Below are positions 1 to 11,010 of a DNA stretch of 64,000 bases, one piece after another. Made by a program: the position numbers and the translations under genes. Within the stretch, counting starts at the first letter, position 1; every line of letters begins with the position of its first letter. The notes under the pieces were generated by a model. It did not search any database. It was given only the letters and a program-made list of their open reading frames with translations, and was not told where the DNA came from. The DNA lies in contig BTRK01000003.1 of NCBI GenBank assembly GCA_036245805.1, forward strand, positions 43,204,044-43,268,043. The letters are read 5' to 3'. This DNA is from Pristionchus mayeri (taxonomy: Eukaryota > Nematoda > Chromadorea > Rhabditida > Neodiplogasteridae).

Positions 1-339
1 AATCCCTTGACGTAATCCATCATGGGCGGCTCGAACTGCTTCGTGTGGAACTGATGAAAATAGATTAGATATTTTGAGGCTGTATTCGATTAAGATTGTT
101 TGAAGTCTCACTTTCTCGAAGTGGTCATAGAAGAGGTCCGACCTCGCGTAGCCTCCTAAGCACACTCGCTCATCAAGCGAACGGCTCATCCGCTGCGCCA
201 AAGTGCTCCTGCAATCATGGTGGCACGTTCGATGGTGAGTGTGGTATTCTTTTTTTCTCTCTATTCAGACGGCTTCGAGAAAACGCAAAATTTACCCCTT
301 CCTATACCGCGGCAAGCAGCCACCAAAGGGATGTTCTAA

Positions 340-505
340 AGGCAAAGGTAAAGGTACTTCCCGTCTTCGAGACTGGGCTCGCGGGAGAACACTGCTAGGC
401 AAGTGTCAATTTGGGCATATTCAGTCCGGAGTGCCCACCTTTCCCCAGACCTATTTACCTTCGTGATCACGACTACCAATTCCCCGTTCCCAATGGGTAG
501 GCGCC
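340..505 (-). repeat. SINE-like fragment (body and tail)
   Basis: Read on the minus strand this ends in a CCTTTACCTTTGCC-type tail. It carries blocks shared with copies near 34478-34740, 36338-36445 and 50185-50338: a stretch reading AATTGGTAGT..GA, then a GGTAA block, then the CTTTACC tail. The tRNA-like head seen in the 34.5-kb copy is missing or unrecognisable, so this is a truncated or diverged member. Confidence 0.45.
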
Positions 506-1384
506 TTGGTGGGGCGGGGATGTTCTATTGATCGTAAATTAGCAAATCGAAATTGCCAACAATGGCGCAACTCACCATGGCCCGATGCGTGTGGCGACAC
601 TAGCAAATCCTCTCTCGTCGCACCGTCCGCAGGACAGGCGTTGATGCTGCATCAAGTCTCGATGTTGGTTGTTGAGATGAGTGTATCAGTATTTCTGCCA
701 AAAAATGGGGAGGGAGAGTAGGGATAGGGATTCGGCATCCCCCGCAATTCGATATATCCGTTCCACGAAGAGCTAGAGACTTGAAACTTGGTTTGTAAGG
801 CTCACAGGGTCGGAGATCCAAATTTCAAGTGGCTAGCTCTTCAGCGAACGGAGATATGTAATTGCAGGAATTCAAACTAAAGATCAAACTCGCTATTTTT
901 AACATCGAGAGAGACTTACCATTTCTTATGCTGGCATTTAATATTTTCTTGTTGAAGAAGAGGCTCCGAGAGTAAGTCGGAGATTCTGAAGAATTACTTT
1001 TAGTAAAGCGAATTAAAGGAAAATCGGAAAAAGCGAGTATCCGAGCAAGAATTAGGAGTAGCAAATGGGGGAAGGAGAGGCGATGAATCGATCAGATTGT
1101 CCAGTAGGATTATTAAATGAGAGAATCAGAGAGCGGCGAATTGGGGACATGGAAGAGCGCTGACTGAGAAACTACGGGTGGGAGGAGAGGGCCAAAGATA
1201 TCTATCGCACGAGGGGAGGTTAACCAAGAAAAATTAATCATAGTAGATTCAAATGGGATGTGTAATATGTATAACAATGGAGAAATATCAAAATATTATT
1301 GCCTCTCCCTCTCTCACTCATTCATCCGTTTCCTATAATTAGACACCGCAAGCTCCGCCCACTCGGCACTGACACTTTCCCCCT

Positions 1385-1705
1385 CGAAAGCGAGATCAGG
1401 GGACACAGGCTTCATTCGCAACCAAATCACTAGTTCAAAAATGAATTTCGAAGCTCTTTTCATCCTCTATCGAATGAGCCTCCGTGACCCTGGAAAATCC
1501 ATCTCTAAGTAGGTCAGCATACAAGTTTTATAGAGCGACTTACAATTAGCCTAGAAAACTATAAAACTCGTATGCTGACCTACTCAGAAAAGGATTTTCC
1601 AGGGTCACGGAGGCTCATTCGATAGAGAATGAAAAGAGCTTCCAAATTCATTTTTGAACTGGTGATTTGGTTGCGAACTCATAATGTGTCTCTTCGATTT
1701 CGAAA
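1385..1705. repeat. Foldback (long inverted repeat) element
   Basis: Two arms of about 110-130 nt are nearly exact reverse complements. Both contain the block reading GGATTTTCCAGGGTCACGGA and its flanks up to a GATTTGGTTGCGAA block. A central spacer also contains an inverted pair around ATAAAACT..GTATGCTGACCTACT. The arms become less similar outwards. No coding sequence is visible, so a non-autonomous DNA transposon is the simplest reading. Confidence 0.75.
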
Positions 1706-2216
1706 CGCGCATGGCTCGTGACACTCCCCGCGTCCTCTCCTCCCTCTCCCTCCACTCCTCTCGCCTTTCTCTCACCCGGCGTGACTAGAGAGCACCCTAA
1801 TTACGAGAAAGCCCCTCTTCCTTCCTCCGCAGAGTTCGGCGAAGCCTTGCCCGATCTTTTCGAGAATTGAAAAGACAATGGAGAATTAGGCTCCGCCCCT
1901 CTTTCTCTCGTCTCGCTTTTTGGGCCTTTCACGTTACGCTCAATTCACCCACATTTTGCGCCATATCTTGGCTCAAACGTTAGATATCAACCTAATTCAA
2001 AATGCATGGGAACACATTAACCACACAATTAGGCCTGTGTGATAATTTCGGCCACCCACTTTGTTGTTCCTACCTATAATTGTTGATCCATGGGTAAGGA
2101 AATATGAGAATGCGTAGTGAAACTGTGATAATTGATTAGTGGGAAGGAAACGCTCATGGATAACTTTGAAGTGGTTTAGCGTTTACTAATAACATTTTTA
2201 ATGGAAGGTGTGAAGG

Positions 2217-2350
2217 AGATGGTTCTCTTATTGGAATAGATTTGCATCATTTTCAGATGAGTTTCATGTTCGCTATACACATGAACTATAAAATGTACAT
2301 AAAACATATCTGAAAATGATACAAATCAATTCCAATAAGAGAATCTTAGT
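2217..2350. repeat. Foldback MITE related to the 17.9-kb element
   Basis: The left arm (CTCTTATTGGAATAGATTTG, then CATCATTTTCAGAT) is repeated in inverse orientation near 2305-2343. The internal block ATCATTTTCAGATnnGTTTCATG also occurs at about 17980-18010, so the two are related members of one family with different outer ends. Confidence 0.65.
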
Positions 2351-2522
2351 GAAGGCGGGGAGTCTCACAGAATGAGTAAAGAAGAAGCCAAATGGCGGAG
2401 AACTCCTATTCAGAGGGACAGATGGTGCGGTCAGAAGCACGAAAATAGTCAAGGGAAAGGGCAAAACGGAGATACAAAAGCAGCGTCGGAAGTGAAGGAG
2501 AAGGTGCCGTTTTGAATCTGAC

Positions 2523-2634
2523 TAGTGATGCCAAAACGGCGCGCGCTCTCCTCGTTTCACACGCTCTCTCACCGGTCAGACTGAGCGAGAGAGCGTGTGA
2601 AACGAGGAGAGCGCGCGCCGTTTTGGCATCACTA
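2523..2634. mobile_element. hAT-type palindromic MITE with 8-bp TSD
   Basis: This 112-bp element is palindromic over almost its whole length. It starts TAGTGATGCCAAAACGG and ends with the reverse complement. It is flanked by a perfect 8-bp direct repeat, AATCTGAC, at 2515-2522 and 2635-2642. An 8-bp duplication with TAGnG-type ends is characteristic of the hAT superfamily. Close copies lie at 4623, 29765 and 45939, and a shorter relative at 26439. It has no coding capacity. Confidence 0.88.
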
Positions 2635-3052
2635 AATCTGACCATAATCTCATATCTAGGGAAACATGCAGGAGCTCATGGATGAAAATGAGATGTTGTT
2701 GTTGATGAATAATCCTGCTTCGATCTTGGACTCCCGAGAGAACTGTTATCCCAGTGTTCATTTTGGCAAATACAATCAAGTTTTCATCGATGGTTGATGG
2801 AGGTCTCGCGTGTGTTCAACGGAGATCCCTTGGGCGAGCAAAAAATATAAGGAGAAGAAGCAACAATGGAACCAAAAATGCATCAGTTTTAGCTTTCTGA
2901 TCGGTAATCAAGATGTGTTGGTAGAATGTAGACAAATTCGAATGAAATAATAATGCGAAGGATATTGAAAAACTAGGCTCTGGTGGGGACAAGCGAATAG
3001 ATAGGCCATTCGTCAAAATTTGAAGTGAAAAAGAGGAGGGTGGGATAATGAA

Positions 3053-3310
3053 ATGATGAATGAGGGAAGAAATGGTAGTAGAAGAGTTGTCATACAAAGA
3101 AGGTGCAGATGGTCCTCTCAGAAGGTCGTAAAAAATTGTTGCTCACATTCAAGTGAAAGTACAAAGAGGAGAAGAGGATGTGGAAGAAATAGAGGGGCAA
3201 GTGTCTCCTTCTGTATCGAGCGATTAGTAATCAGTGCTTAGCCCTTGGAAGTTATCCTACAACTGACCAGGGGGATTCAAGGATGATCTGGGTTGAGAAA
3301 GCGATGGGAA
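3053..3310. repeat. Dispersed duplicate, copy 1
   Basis: The segment resembles 5288-5570 in the same orientation. Shared landmarks are GCTCGTAAAAA/GGTCGTAAAAA, TCACATTCAAG and CTTGGAAGTTATCC, then the block leading to GAGAAAGCGATG. A shorter related piece lies near 2405-2470. I do not recognise a gene in it. It may be a diverged repeat or a duplicated non-coding block. Confidence 0.5.
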
Positions 3311-3324
3311 AAACATTTAGCGCA

Positions 3325-3696
3325 TTAAAGAAGGAGTGTCAGCAAAGTTAAATTTTTGATGCTGTCATAACCACGACCTAGACAATTATCCAACGATCAT
3401 AGCGCGAGTTAAGAGGATAGGCAAAGGTCAATCGCATAGCTCAGTGGTAAAGCAGTCGCCGCGTAATCGGAAGGTTGCGGGTTCGAATCCCACCAGTTTT
3501 TGAAAAATCTTCTAGTGATTTGAATTCCCGCACGTCCCTTCCCTTCAAGCCCTCCTTGGCATTCTGCCAACTAATGATAACTCGGTTCAAAATAGAGATA
3601 CGCATTTGAAACTTTCAGAATCTCTTATGGTTGTACAAAGGTCGGTCATGGTTATGTCAACGTCAAAATTTCAACTTTGCTGACAGTCCTTCTTTA
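3325..3696. mobile_element. Non-autonomous transposon with tRNA-like core
   Basis: Imperfect terminal inverted repeats of about 55 nt begin TTAAAGAAGGAGTGTCAGCA and enclose a 370-bp element. Its interior (about 3429-3501) looks like the tRNA-derived part of a SINE. There is an A-box-like ATAGCTCAGTGGTAA and a B box GGTTCGAATCC. The anticodon stem does not pair well and the acceptor stem is not convincing, so I do not call a functional tRNA. Another element with the same outer ends lies at 55881-56176. Confidence 0.6.
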
Positions 3697-4218
3697 AGCA
3701 ACTCCTTATAAGGAATATAAATATTCGGGAATGATCGGATGAATCCCATCCTGATGATTTGGTAATGGCACATCCCGATGCTGAGTAAGAATTCTGGGTA
3801 AATCGCAGTGATAATCATTGGCAATCAACTACTACTCCAATTGTAGATGCCAGCACAAAGTGAAGGTCGTCGAGTCGGAGTGTAGAAGAGAGAACGCTCC
3901 GGGAAGAGACACGATGTGGTAAGTTGGTCTCTGTAGAAATGAGAAACAGGAATCAATATTGAGGCTTGCTGAGGGTGATATGGATAGCTAACTTTTCCAC
4001 TACTACGACTTGTGTCGGGATACGTGCTTATTATCTTTTTTCGGTTGTAGTAAGTGCATAACTGCTCAGCGAACGCTATGCGACTGAAGTTCGATATTAT
4101 TTATTTTATTAAGAACATGCGGTAACTTAAGATATTAATAATCACATAGGCTGTTGGTGCACGAAATTACACTGAATCTATACATTAGTAAGTTATACAT
4201 TTCGCGAGCAAATAACTT

Positions 4219-4994
4219 TTAGGGTTCCCTGAGTAGTATCTTCAGGAATGCTTTCATTGGAATCAATCTTCGCTTTGGTGTTGAAGAGCCCATTTCAGGG
4301 AACTTGAATCCGACTAGACAAAGGATGCCGACAATAATGCAGAGAACGACAATAACAAGTTGCGAATCAGCGGAAAACATACAAATTGCCAACTTATAAA
4401 CACGGAAGAATCATTCGAGAAGGCGCCCATATCGTTCATCTAAGTAATTTGTATTAGTAAATGCAGTGATAAAGATTGGCACCTCGTCAGGGATCACTTG
4501 AGCGGGCACATCGAGGGAGATCTTAATGGAGTTCTCGTAGCATCCCAGCACTGCGACTCTTGCATTTAGAAAGATGTGACGAATGTCGTCAATGGAAATG
4601 GTAATGCTCATTCCGGACATAATAGTGATGCCCAATCGGCGCGCGCTCTCCTCGTTTTACACGCTCTCTCGCTCTGTCTGACCGGCGAGAGAGCGTGAGA
4701 AACGAGGAGAGTACGCGCCGATTTGGCATCACTAGTACCCGATGAGAAGCTGTAATGTGTAGATGTCTTGAGAGATTAAGATATGAAAAAAAACTGGAGA
4801 AATTTGTCGTCTCTCAATAGATAAAGAGGAATTTTCCCATCATCGATAAGAGTCGTCATTTGCGTGACGTATATTCCGTGTGCGATCGATCGGATTCCCT
4901 TCCTTGGAAATTAGTGCAAAAATAAAGGTTCATAAATGGGGCAACTAACTCAGTGTCCTCAATGATGTGAGTGATGTTTCCTCCCTCGTTTATA
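4219..4994 (-). pseudogene. Decayed reading frame interrupted by a MITE
   Basis: On the minus strand three blocks look coding. About 4868-4994 encodes an open stretch containing EGGNITHIIEDTELVAPFMN. A second block at 4411-4620 contains MSITISIDDIRHIFLNARV. A third at 4219-4410 contains a hydrophobic LVIVVLCIIVGILCLVGF segment followed by a basic tail. Blocks two and three are in one frame but are separated by a TGA at 4411-4413. A hAT MITE (4623-4734) sits inside the coding block; ignoring it and one 8-bp target copy leaves the frame open across the join. I do not recognise the family. It reads like the C-terminus of a single-pass membrane protein. It could instead be a live gene whose introns I misread. 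Confidence 0.4.
4623..4734. mobile_element. hAT-type palindromic MITE
   Basis: Same family as 2523-2634, with TAGTGATGCC ends and a CGAGAGAGCGTG-rich palindrome. The flanking octamers match at only about half their positions, so the target duplication is degraded. It lies in the apparent coding block of the decayed frame at 4219-4994. Confidence 0.8.
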
Positions 4995-5287
4995 GCTCAA
5001 TTCTTCACTCGATTGGCGTGTTTGTCTTATTGCAGACGAGTCTCCGAGGGTAGATCGGAGAGTCTTTAATTGAGATCTTGCTTATGCTAGCAGTGATATA
5101 ATGGCAAGAAGATGAAAGATTATGTGTCCACAGTTCAGGTTGAAACGTGCTAATAAGTGGTCATTTGGAAAGGTGAAGGGCTATCGAAGCTCGAAATGGA
5201 AGGCTTAAATGAGAAAAAATCATACCCAATCGTCCATCTAGGCATGAGGTTTATAATGTAGAGTTGAATTAACACTCGTCAAATGGT

Positions 5288-5570
5288 GGAATGAGCGATG
5301 GGAGGGGGAGAACTGACGAAATGATAAAGTTGGAACAAAGGGAGAAGGAGAGGCGCTTTGCAAGGGAGAGACAGGTGCGCTCAGACGCTCGTAAAAAGGA
5401 TTTCTCACATTCAAGGGAAAGGGCAAAGGGGAGAGGAGGATGTGGTAGAAAGGGTAGAAAGAAAGTGTCGCCTTCGATTAGTCATCATGTCTAAGCCTTG
5501 GAAGTTATCCCACAATTGATCCTGAAGAATTCAAGGGATCTCGGGGATGAGAAAGCGATGTGAGCACACG
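5288..5570. repeat. Dispersed duplicate, copy 2
   Basis: Partner of 3053-3310, sharing the blocks named there in the same order. The plus strand is purine-rich. No recognisable product. Confidence 0.5.
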
Positions 5571-6328
5571 CAAATTTGTGTACAAAGTTGTTTCTTATAT
5601 TCGGGATTTGTATGATGAGTGAATCACAGCTTGGAACATCCCGATATCGAAAACAAATGTGGGGGGAGGGAAGAGACAGATAGAAGAGAAGGTGATGTCG
5701 ACTGATCTCTATCTCTCTTAAATTTCCGATATCCCATTGTTTAAGCTTCACCCTTCACAATAATCGATAGTGCTCATTGAAGTCTCAACCTACCTATGTC
5801 CCCGCCCCACTCTCTCAATCTCTATGCCTGTTCTCAAAACAACCCGGCACAGAAATATGACCTATAGTGTCTGGCTCATTCGTATGGGAGAAAATGGGGA
5901 AGGGGGATTGAGATAGGCATGTGTTTCTTTGAACTTCTTTGGTTCCTTTCCCCCATTCGCCACTGCCAAATTCACCTCTCTCCCCCTCGACAGATTGCGT
6001 GAGAGAGTGAATGAAATGAAGAGAGTGAACTTTTCTACATTTCGATCAGAATTACGATCAAGGTTCCTTATCCGGCCATTTAGAAGTTTTGCGGTTTTTC
6101 TCGAATAACTGTATCATTCCACTCGCTGTTTCCCTTCTTCCGTCTCCTCTCCCGTTTAGAAGCAATCCACTTGTTTAATGCTAAGTTTATGATACTGAAT
6201 AAATTCTAAATGAGAAGCAACATGACTACGTATTCCCTCTTTCCGTCCTATCTATAATTCACGTTCGGTGTTTCATCTATGCAAGAGTTGGGAATGAGGG
6301 AAAAATTTGATCAGAGTTTGGGATGAAG

Positions 6329-7440
6329 ATTATAAAACACAATATCCAACAGAATCGGAATAGACTTGGCACAGGCCGAAAATTAGAATTCCTTCTGACT
6401 TCACCAGTAGGTCGGCCTCGACGAGGATAACCGACAAGCATCACCAGATTTTCGATCCGCATCCGCGCGTTCCCGGGCGCGGATTTTGAAAAATTGACTA
6501 CGGTAGCTTCTAAATGTTGTAATCGACTCGTATCACTGCGGCGGTAGGGGCGCTGCATTCCTTGACAAATTCTAAGACTTTTTTTACTTCGGGGAGTTTT
6601 TCGATCAGATTCCATATAACTCCGGAAATCAATAATTCCACTTTTATTTCGGACATGAATGCAATTCCCCAGAAATTTTCGAACAACTTCCACAAATTTT
6701 ATTGCTGATCGAGATTCTAATTGAGCAGGTACATCCTTCAGGTGAAAGGCTCGAATTAAAAATTCCACTAAGTTGGTCAAAATGAATTATGAATCAATTA
6801 TGGTGTAATTTTGGGGTTACTGTAAGTGAGTGCACAAGTTGGACGATTTTTCCCAATCGGTGTAATATATCTTGAAAATCGATTTAAGATTGTATTTCAC
6901 CAATTGGGAAAAGTCGTCCAACTTTTGCACTCACTTACAGTAACCCAAAAATTACACAATAATTGATTCGTAATTCATTTTGACCAACTTAGTGGAATTT
7001 TTAATTCGCGCCTTTCACCTGAATGATGTTCCTGCTCAAGCAGAATCTCGATCAGCAATAAAATTTGTGGAAGTTGTTCGAAAATTTCTGGGGAATTGCA
7101 TTCATGTCCGAAATAAAAGTGGAATTATCGATTTCCGGAGTTCTATGGAATCTGATCGGCAAAGTCCCCGAAGTAAAAATGTCTTAGGATTTGTCAAGGA
7201 ATGCAGCGCCCCTACCGCCGCAGTGATACGAGTCGATTACAACATTTAGAAGCTACCGTAGTCATTTTTTCAAAATCCGCGCCCGGGAACGCGCGGATGC
7301 GGATCGAAAATCTGGCGATGCTTGTCGGTTACCCTCGTCAAGGCCGACCTACTGGTGAAGTCAGAAGGAATTCTAATTTTCGGCCTGTGCCAAGTCGCTG
7401 AAGAAATATGTTGATTTTCTCAGATAGTGTGTTATAAACA
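6329..7440. mobile_element. Foldback element A, about 1.1 kb
   Basis: Two arms of about 450 nt (about 6329-6790 and 6970-7440) are reverse complements with few differences. They flank a centre that is itself inverted (GTTACTGTAAGTGAGTGCA and its complement). The arms contain the marker CACTGCGGCGGTAGGGGC. The same marker and outer ends occur in the element at 56640-57785, so this is a family with at least two copies here. Open frames in the arms are mirror images of each other and are not evidence for a gene. No transposase is present. Confidence 0.85.
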
Positions 7441-7495
7441 CGTGTCCGACATTTGATATACTCATTAATCTTTTATCTTTAATCCCCTCACTCAC

Positions 7496-7623
7496 TAGTG
7501 ATGAAAAAAACGAACGGTGCTTCAATCCGTCTTGAGGTCGGCTCCAGCGCGGAATTTGTCAACGGTGAAGCGTACAGGAGCCTCTTACAAGCCGGTTTGC
7601 CAAATCCGTTTTGTCGTCCCTAT
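7496..7623. mobile_element. Degenerate hAT-like MITE
   Basis: It starts TAGTGATGAAAAAAACG. Its 3' part (GTCAACGGTGAAG..GCCGGTTTGCC..CCGTTTTGTCGTC) matches the better-preserved 26439-26527 copy. The right end has lost the terminal CATCACTA, so it is an old member. Confidence 0.5.
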
Positions 7624-7739
7624 GACTCATCTTGCCCGATTACGAATCTATACCTCAAATGTTTGTGATGTAGGTTCTTCAACAATCTTTGATTTCTTTT
7701 GTTCCTTCTTTCACCATGTTAGAATATCTGACTCCTTGC

Positions 7740-7824
7740 AATCGTCTGACTCTCTTCAGTTTGCACGCTTTCTCGTCTCTCTGACCGGCGAGAGAGCGTG
7801 CAAACTGAAGAGAGCCAGACGATT
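7740..7824. mobile_element. Palindromic MITE (GTCTGACTCTCTTC family)
   Basis: An 85-bp near-perfect palindrome starting AATCGTCTGACTCTCTTCAG and centred on a CTCTGACCGGCGAG motif. The CGAGAGAGCGTG core resembles the hAT MITEs, but the outer ends differ. A near-perfect sister copy is at 19755-19843. Many decayed copies lie between 8.3 and 20.4 kb. Confidence 0.7.
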
Positions 7825-8339
7825 GCTCTTGACTCCAGTACGAAATGGTTTCCATTACAGATGGACGCTCGTGATTTTTTAACTATGCCGCAAAAAGATT
7901 GGGATGCAGATTCGAACCACGTGTGGGACATCTGACTCTTATTAGTGGAAGTGTGTTTTCCGGCATTTCTAAGCCGCATCCGATGACTTTTCTCCACCTA
8001 CTGTTTCGGGCCTATGTGCTAGCATGAACCTTCCGGATCTTTAATATTTTTGCAGTATGTTCCCACATTGTAAAGAAGTCTTCAGCGGAAACACTGTAGT
8101 GGATAGATTTTTTATTCTCTTTATCAAAGGTATCATCCGGCGGTGATCATCCGACCTAGTCCCACTACTTCTTCATCCACTTGTACGAATATGCACCGGA
8201 AGTATCTTCTTTCCTCCAATAACTTCAAAATATTTTTCCACTTCTCTCGGGTTTCTAGGTCCTTCCACGGCACTAGAACGGATGAGAACAATTTTACAAT
8301 AACGAATCCCAGAGTTCTCTTCCACAGTAATCATCTATC

Positions 8340-10760
8340 TCTCTCCTGTTTGCATGGTATCTCGCTTTCCGTAACCGGAGAATGTACAAAATGAACAGAG
8401 GCAGAACACAGCTCCTCATCCGACCCCGCACCCCTTCCACTCTACTTCATAAGTTTCCTGTATAACAATTGTCGTTTTCCAGAATTCTTTCTGAGAATTC
8501 TTTCCCCTCCTAAGGTTTTTCACCACCTATGATTTTTCCAATTATGCGGAGATGAATCGGAAGCTTCTGTTTGCATGCAATAACTTCAAAATATTTCTAT
8601 ATTTTTGCTACTCTCGAGTTTCGGCCAGTCCACTCTAGGCCTGCTCCCATTCACTTTGAGGGTGCAATGCAATGCAATTCTCTCTCACCTCTCCGCCTGC
8701 AACTATTCCACTATCCCCTTCCTCCTCCCTGGGGACTCTTTGGCTGCTTTGCATCCTGAGTAATCGTCTGATTCTCTCCAAATCGCGTGCTCTCTCGCTT
8801 TCTCTAACTGACGAGAGAGCATGGAAAACGAAGAGAGCCTTACTCTCCTCCTCGCCCGTCCGCTTCAATTCTCGTCCCTCTTTCTCCTCGTTTTCGATCC
8901 CACTTTTTGCTCCCATTTTCCTCCATTTTCCAGCGCAATTCAATGCCAATAAACAACTCTCTTTCCTTCCCTTTCCAGGCCCCCTCTCTAAGCCAGAGGG
9001 TATTGGAGTGAGCGAGTGGTTCCGGGAAAACACGGAAATCCAGGACAATTCGTTCTATTCCTTGAACTTTTCCACTTCTTTCTCATTAAGATGCTCATTT
9101 TCGATGCTTGTCTTGAGGTTTTTCGCGAAGATCTTTCAAACGATGGTAATTTCACGTTGTTTCGTCGAACTTCCCAGCATCGTTTGAGCTGACACATGTT
9201 CCCAAGGTGCCGAAAGCCAGATGTGACACTAAGAATCTCAGAATGTTTCGGTTAGCGTGTTCAATATGTCCTCCTCATTTCACATGCCCTCTCGTCGGTC
9301 ATAGAAACGAGAGAGCACGCGAACTGAAGAGAGTCTGCCAAAGAATTCCGAGCCGGGAAATATTCGTATGAATGTGGGAGACGTCCAACTACACTCGACT
9401 CGTCCCTCAACTGTTCCCAATCATCCCCTCCCTCCCTTCTCCGTTTCTCTCTCTTCTCTCCATCTCTCCCCCTCCATCTCTCCCGTCTTTCCCCCTCTCT
9501 CTCCCTCTCCCTCCCCCCCCCCCCTCTCTCTCTAACCCCTCAGTATCTCCCTATCCCTCCCTTCCGATGCGCCCATCGCTCAACTCAGTTTGAATAGGCC
9601 AGTTCCTTAGTGGAGACTAAAGACTCTCGGATTCGCCTTCCCCTTCCGAGTCTCTTATCTCCTCATTCTGAGTATCTTCTCGCGAATCAGTCCGGCGAGA
9701 GAGTGTGCAGAATGAAGAGATTCATTTCTGGGCTAACTGGTCTAAAGTCTCAGTATTCCCTTCCCCTTCCGACTCCCTTCCGATTTGCGCGGCTATTCAG
9801 CAGTTCCTTGTACGAACTTTCCATTCCATTCTATGACGCTTTTCCGGGAAGTACCGAGAACTAGTCATTCAAGATCTAACAAGTTGGCGGCGGAATTAGA
9901 AATAGATAATGATCGTCCCACTAACCCGCGTAAATGCTACGCCACGAATGGGTGCCCATGAATCATAGCCTATGATCCACTTGGTTGCTGTAGAAGTAGC
10001 TCAGTATCGAGAACTGGTCATTCAAGATCTTTTTCAAAGGCGGGGGTGGATTGAGAATACAAAATGCCCCTCCCATTCGTTTCCCTTCAGAAATAACAGG
10101 CTTTCAAAGTGTGATATTATGAACCACTTGGGCATATTATTAGATGAGTCAGATGCAAACCACAGGTTTGTACTCTCTATCTTTTAGTAGTATTTCATGA
10201 AATCCGTAGATCCTCATATAGCACCTCGAAAAGAAGGACTTATTGTGAAGAAGATACATCACCTGGCAGGAAAAAGTGTATGTGGAGTGTTATTCGCAGT
10301 ATCTCTCGATGCATATCTCACTCCATCCCTCCTAAGCCGTCCTCCTGCACCACCCTCACCTGACAACCTTGATGTATGAATGGTAGAATCGTCTGACTCT
10401 GTTCACTTCACAGGCTCTCTCGCTCTGTCTGACCGGTGAGAGAGCTCACGAAAGGAGGATGGGAGCAAACTTGGCAACCCTGATGTATGTGGAGTGTTAT
10501 TGGCAGTGCATCACGTGGATGAATCCCTCAGGGGGAGATTCATCAAGAGGGGGATGTTTGCAATACTAGAGAGTCGTTAGTTGGGGACTAAACCACTCTC
10601 AGCACACGGCTTCGCGCAAGTAGCAAATTTGCGCACGTTTCGAAATGAGAAATCGTCTAGCTCTCTTCGTTTTGAGTGCTCTCTCGCTGTCTCTAACTAG
10701 CGAGAGAAAGAGACGAGTGCTCTCGAAATGAGGTCCTCCAACAAGGAAGTGTCTGCACTC
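8340..10760. repeat. Field of decayed palindromic MITEs
   Basis: Partial copies carrying the TGACCGGnGAGAGAG-type centre occur near 8344-8400, 8760-8850, 9262-9345, 9655-9730, 10386-10455 and 10648-10735. Between them lies pyrimidine-rich DNA (for example 9415-9560). I find no supported gene. Confidence 0.5.
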
Positions 10761-10817
10761 TGAATATTGGCTATCCTGCAAAATTTCTTGTTGCGATCAC
10801 GTCGGACTTTGGGAACA

Positions 10818-10982
10818 GCACTAGGTCGGATGAGACACCACCGGATGAGAACCAAAAACGTACCCTTCTCCAGCATGTTCACAGTAGGTTCCTGAAGTCC
10901 CAAAAATGCTTATGTGAAAGTCCTACAGAAGGGTTCTCGTCCGTTGGGTTCACATCCGACGGTTCTCATCCGGCGTAGTGCC
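10818..10982. mobile_element. Long GCACTAGGTCGGATGAG-type MITE
   Basis: The element begins GCACTAGGTCGGATGAG and ends CTCATCCGGCGTAGTGC, with an inner inverted pair (CTACAGAAGGG and its complement). Relatives of the same long form lie at 19253-19413 and 50873-51048. A poly-G tract follows immediately. Confidence 0.7.
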
Positions 10983-10985
10983 TTT

Positions 10986-11010
10986 GGGGGGGGGGGGGGG
11001 GGGGGGGGGG
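10986..11010. repeat. Poly-G tract
   Basis: A run of about 25 G residues directly after the MITE at 10818-10982. The exact length is likely to be unreliable in the assembly. Confidence 0.9.

Larger units (their letters stand above)
1..2216. other. Gene-free repeat-bearing flank
   Basis: I see no exon series with coherent splice sites here. The stretch holds a SINE-like fragment (about 340-505) and a foldback (about 1385-1705), listed separately. The rest is unassigned intergenic DNA with short purine- or pyrimidine-rich patches. Short open frames exist but none has family resemblance or flanking splice signals. Confidence 0.5.

Noticed and set aside
3429..3501. Possible tRNA gene with good B box
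   Set aside because: The acceptor and anticodon stems do not pair and it lies inside a transposon-like inverted repeat; described as a tRNA-like core instead.
6277..7401. Mirror-image frames of 60-167 codons in foldback element A
   Set aside because: They arise from inverted arm sequence, have no transposase motifs and are disrupted in element B.
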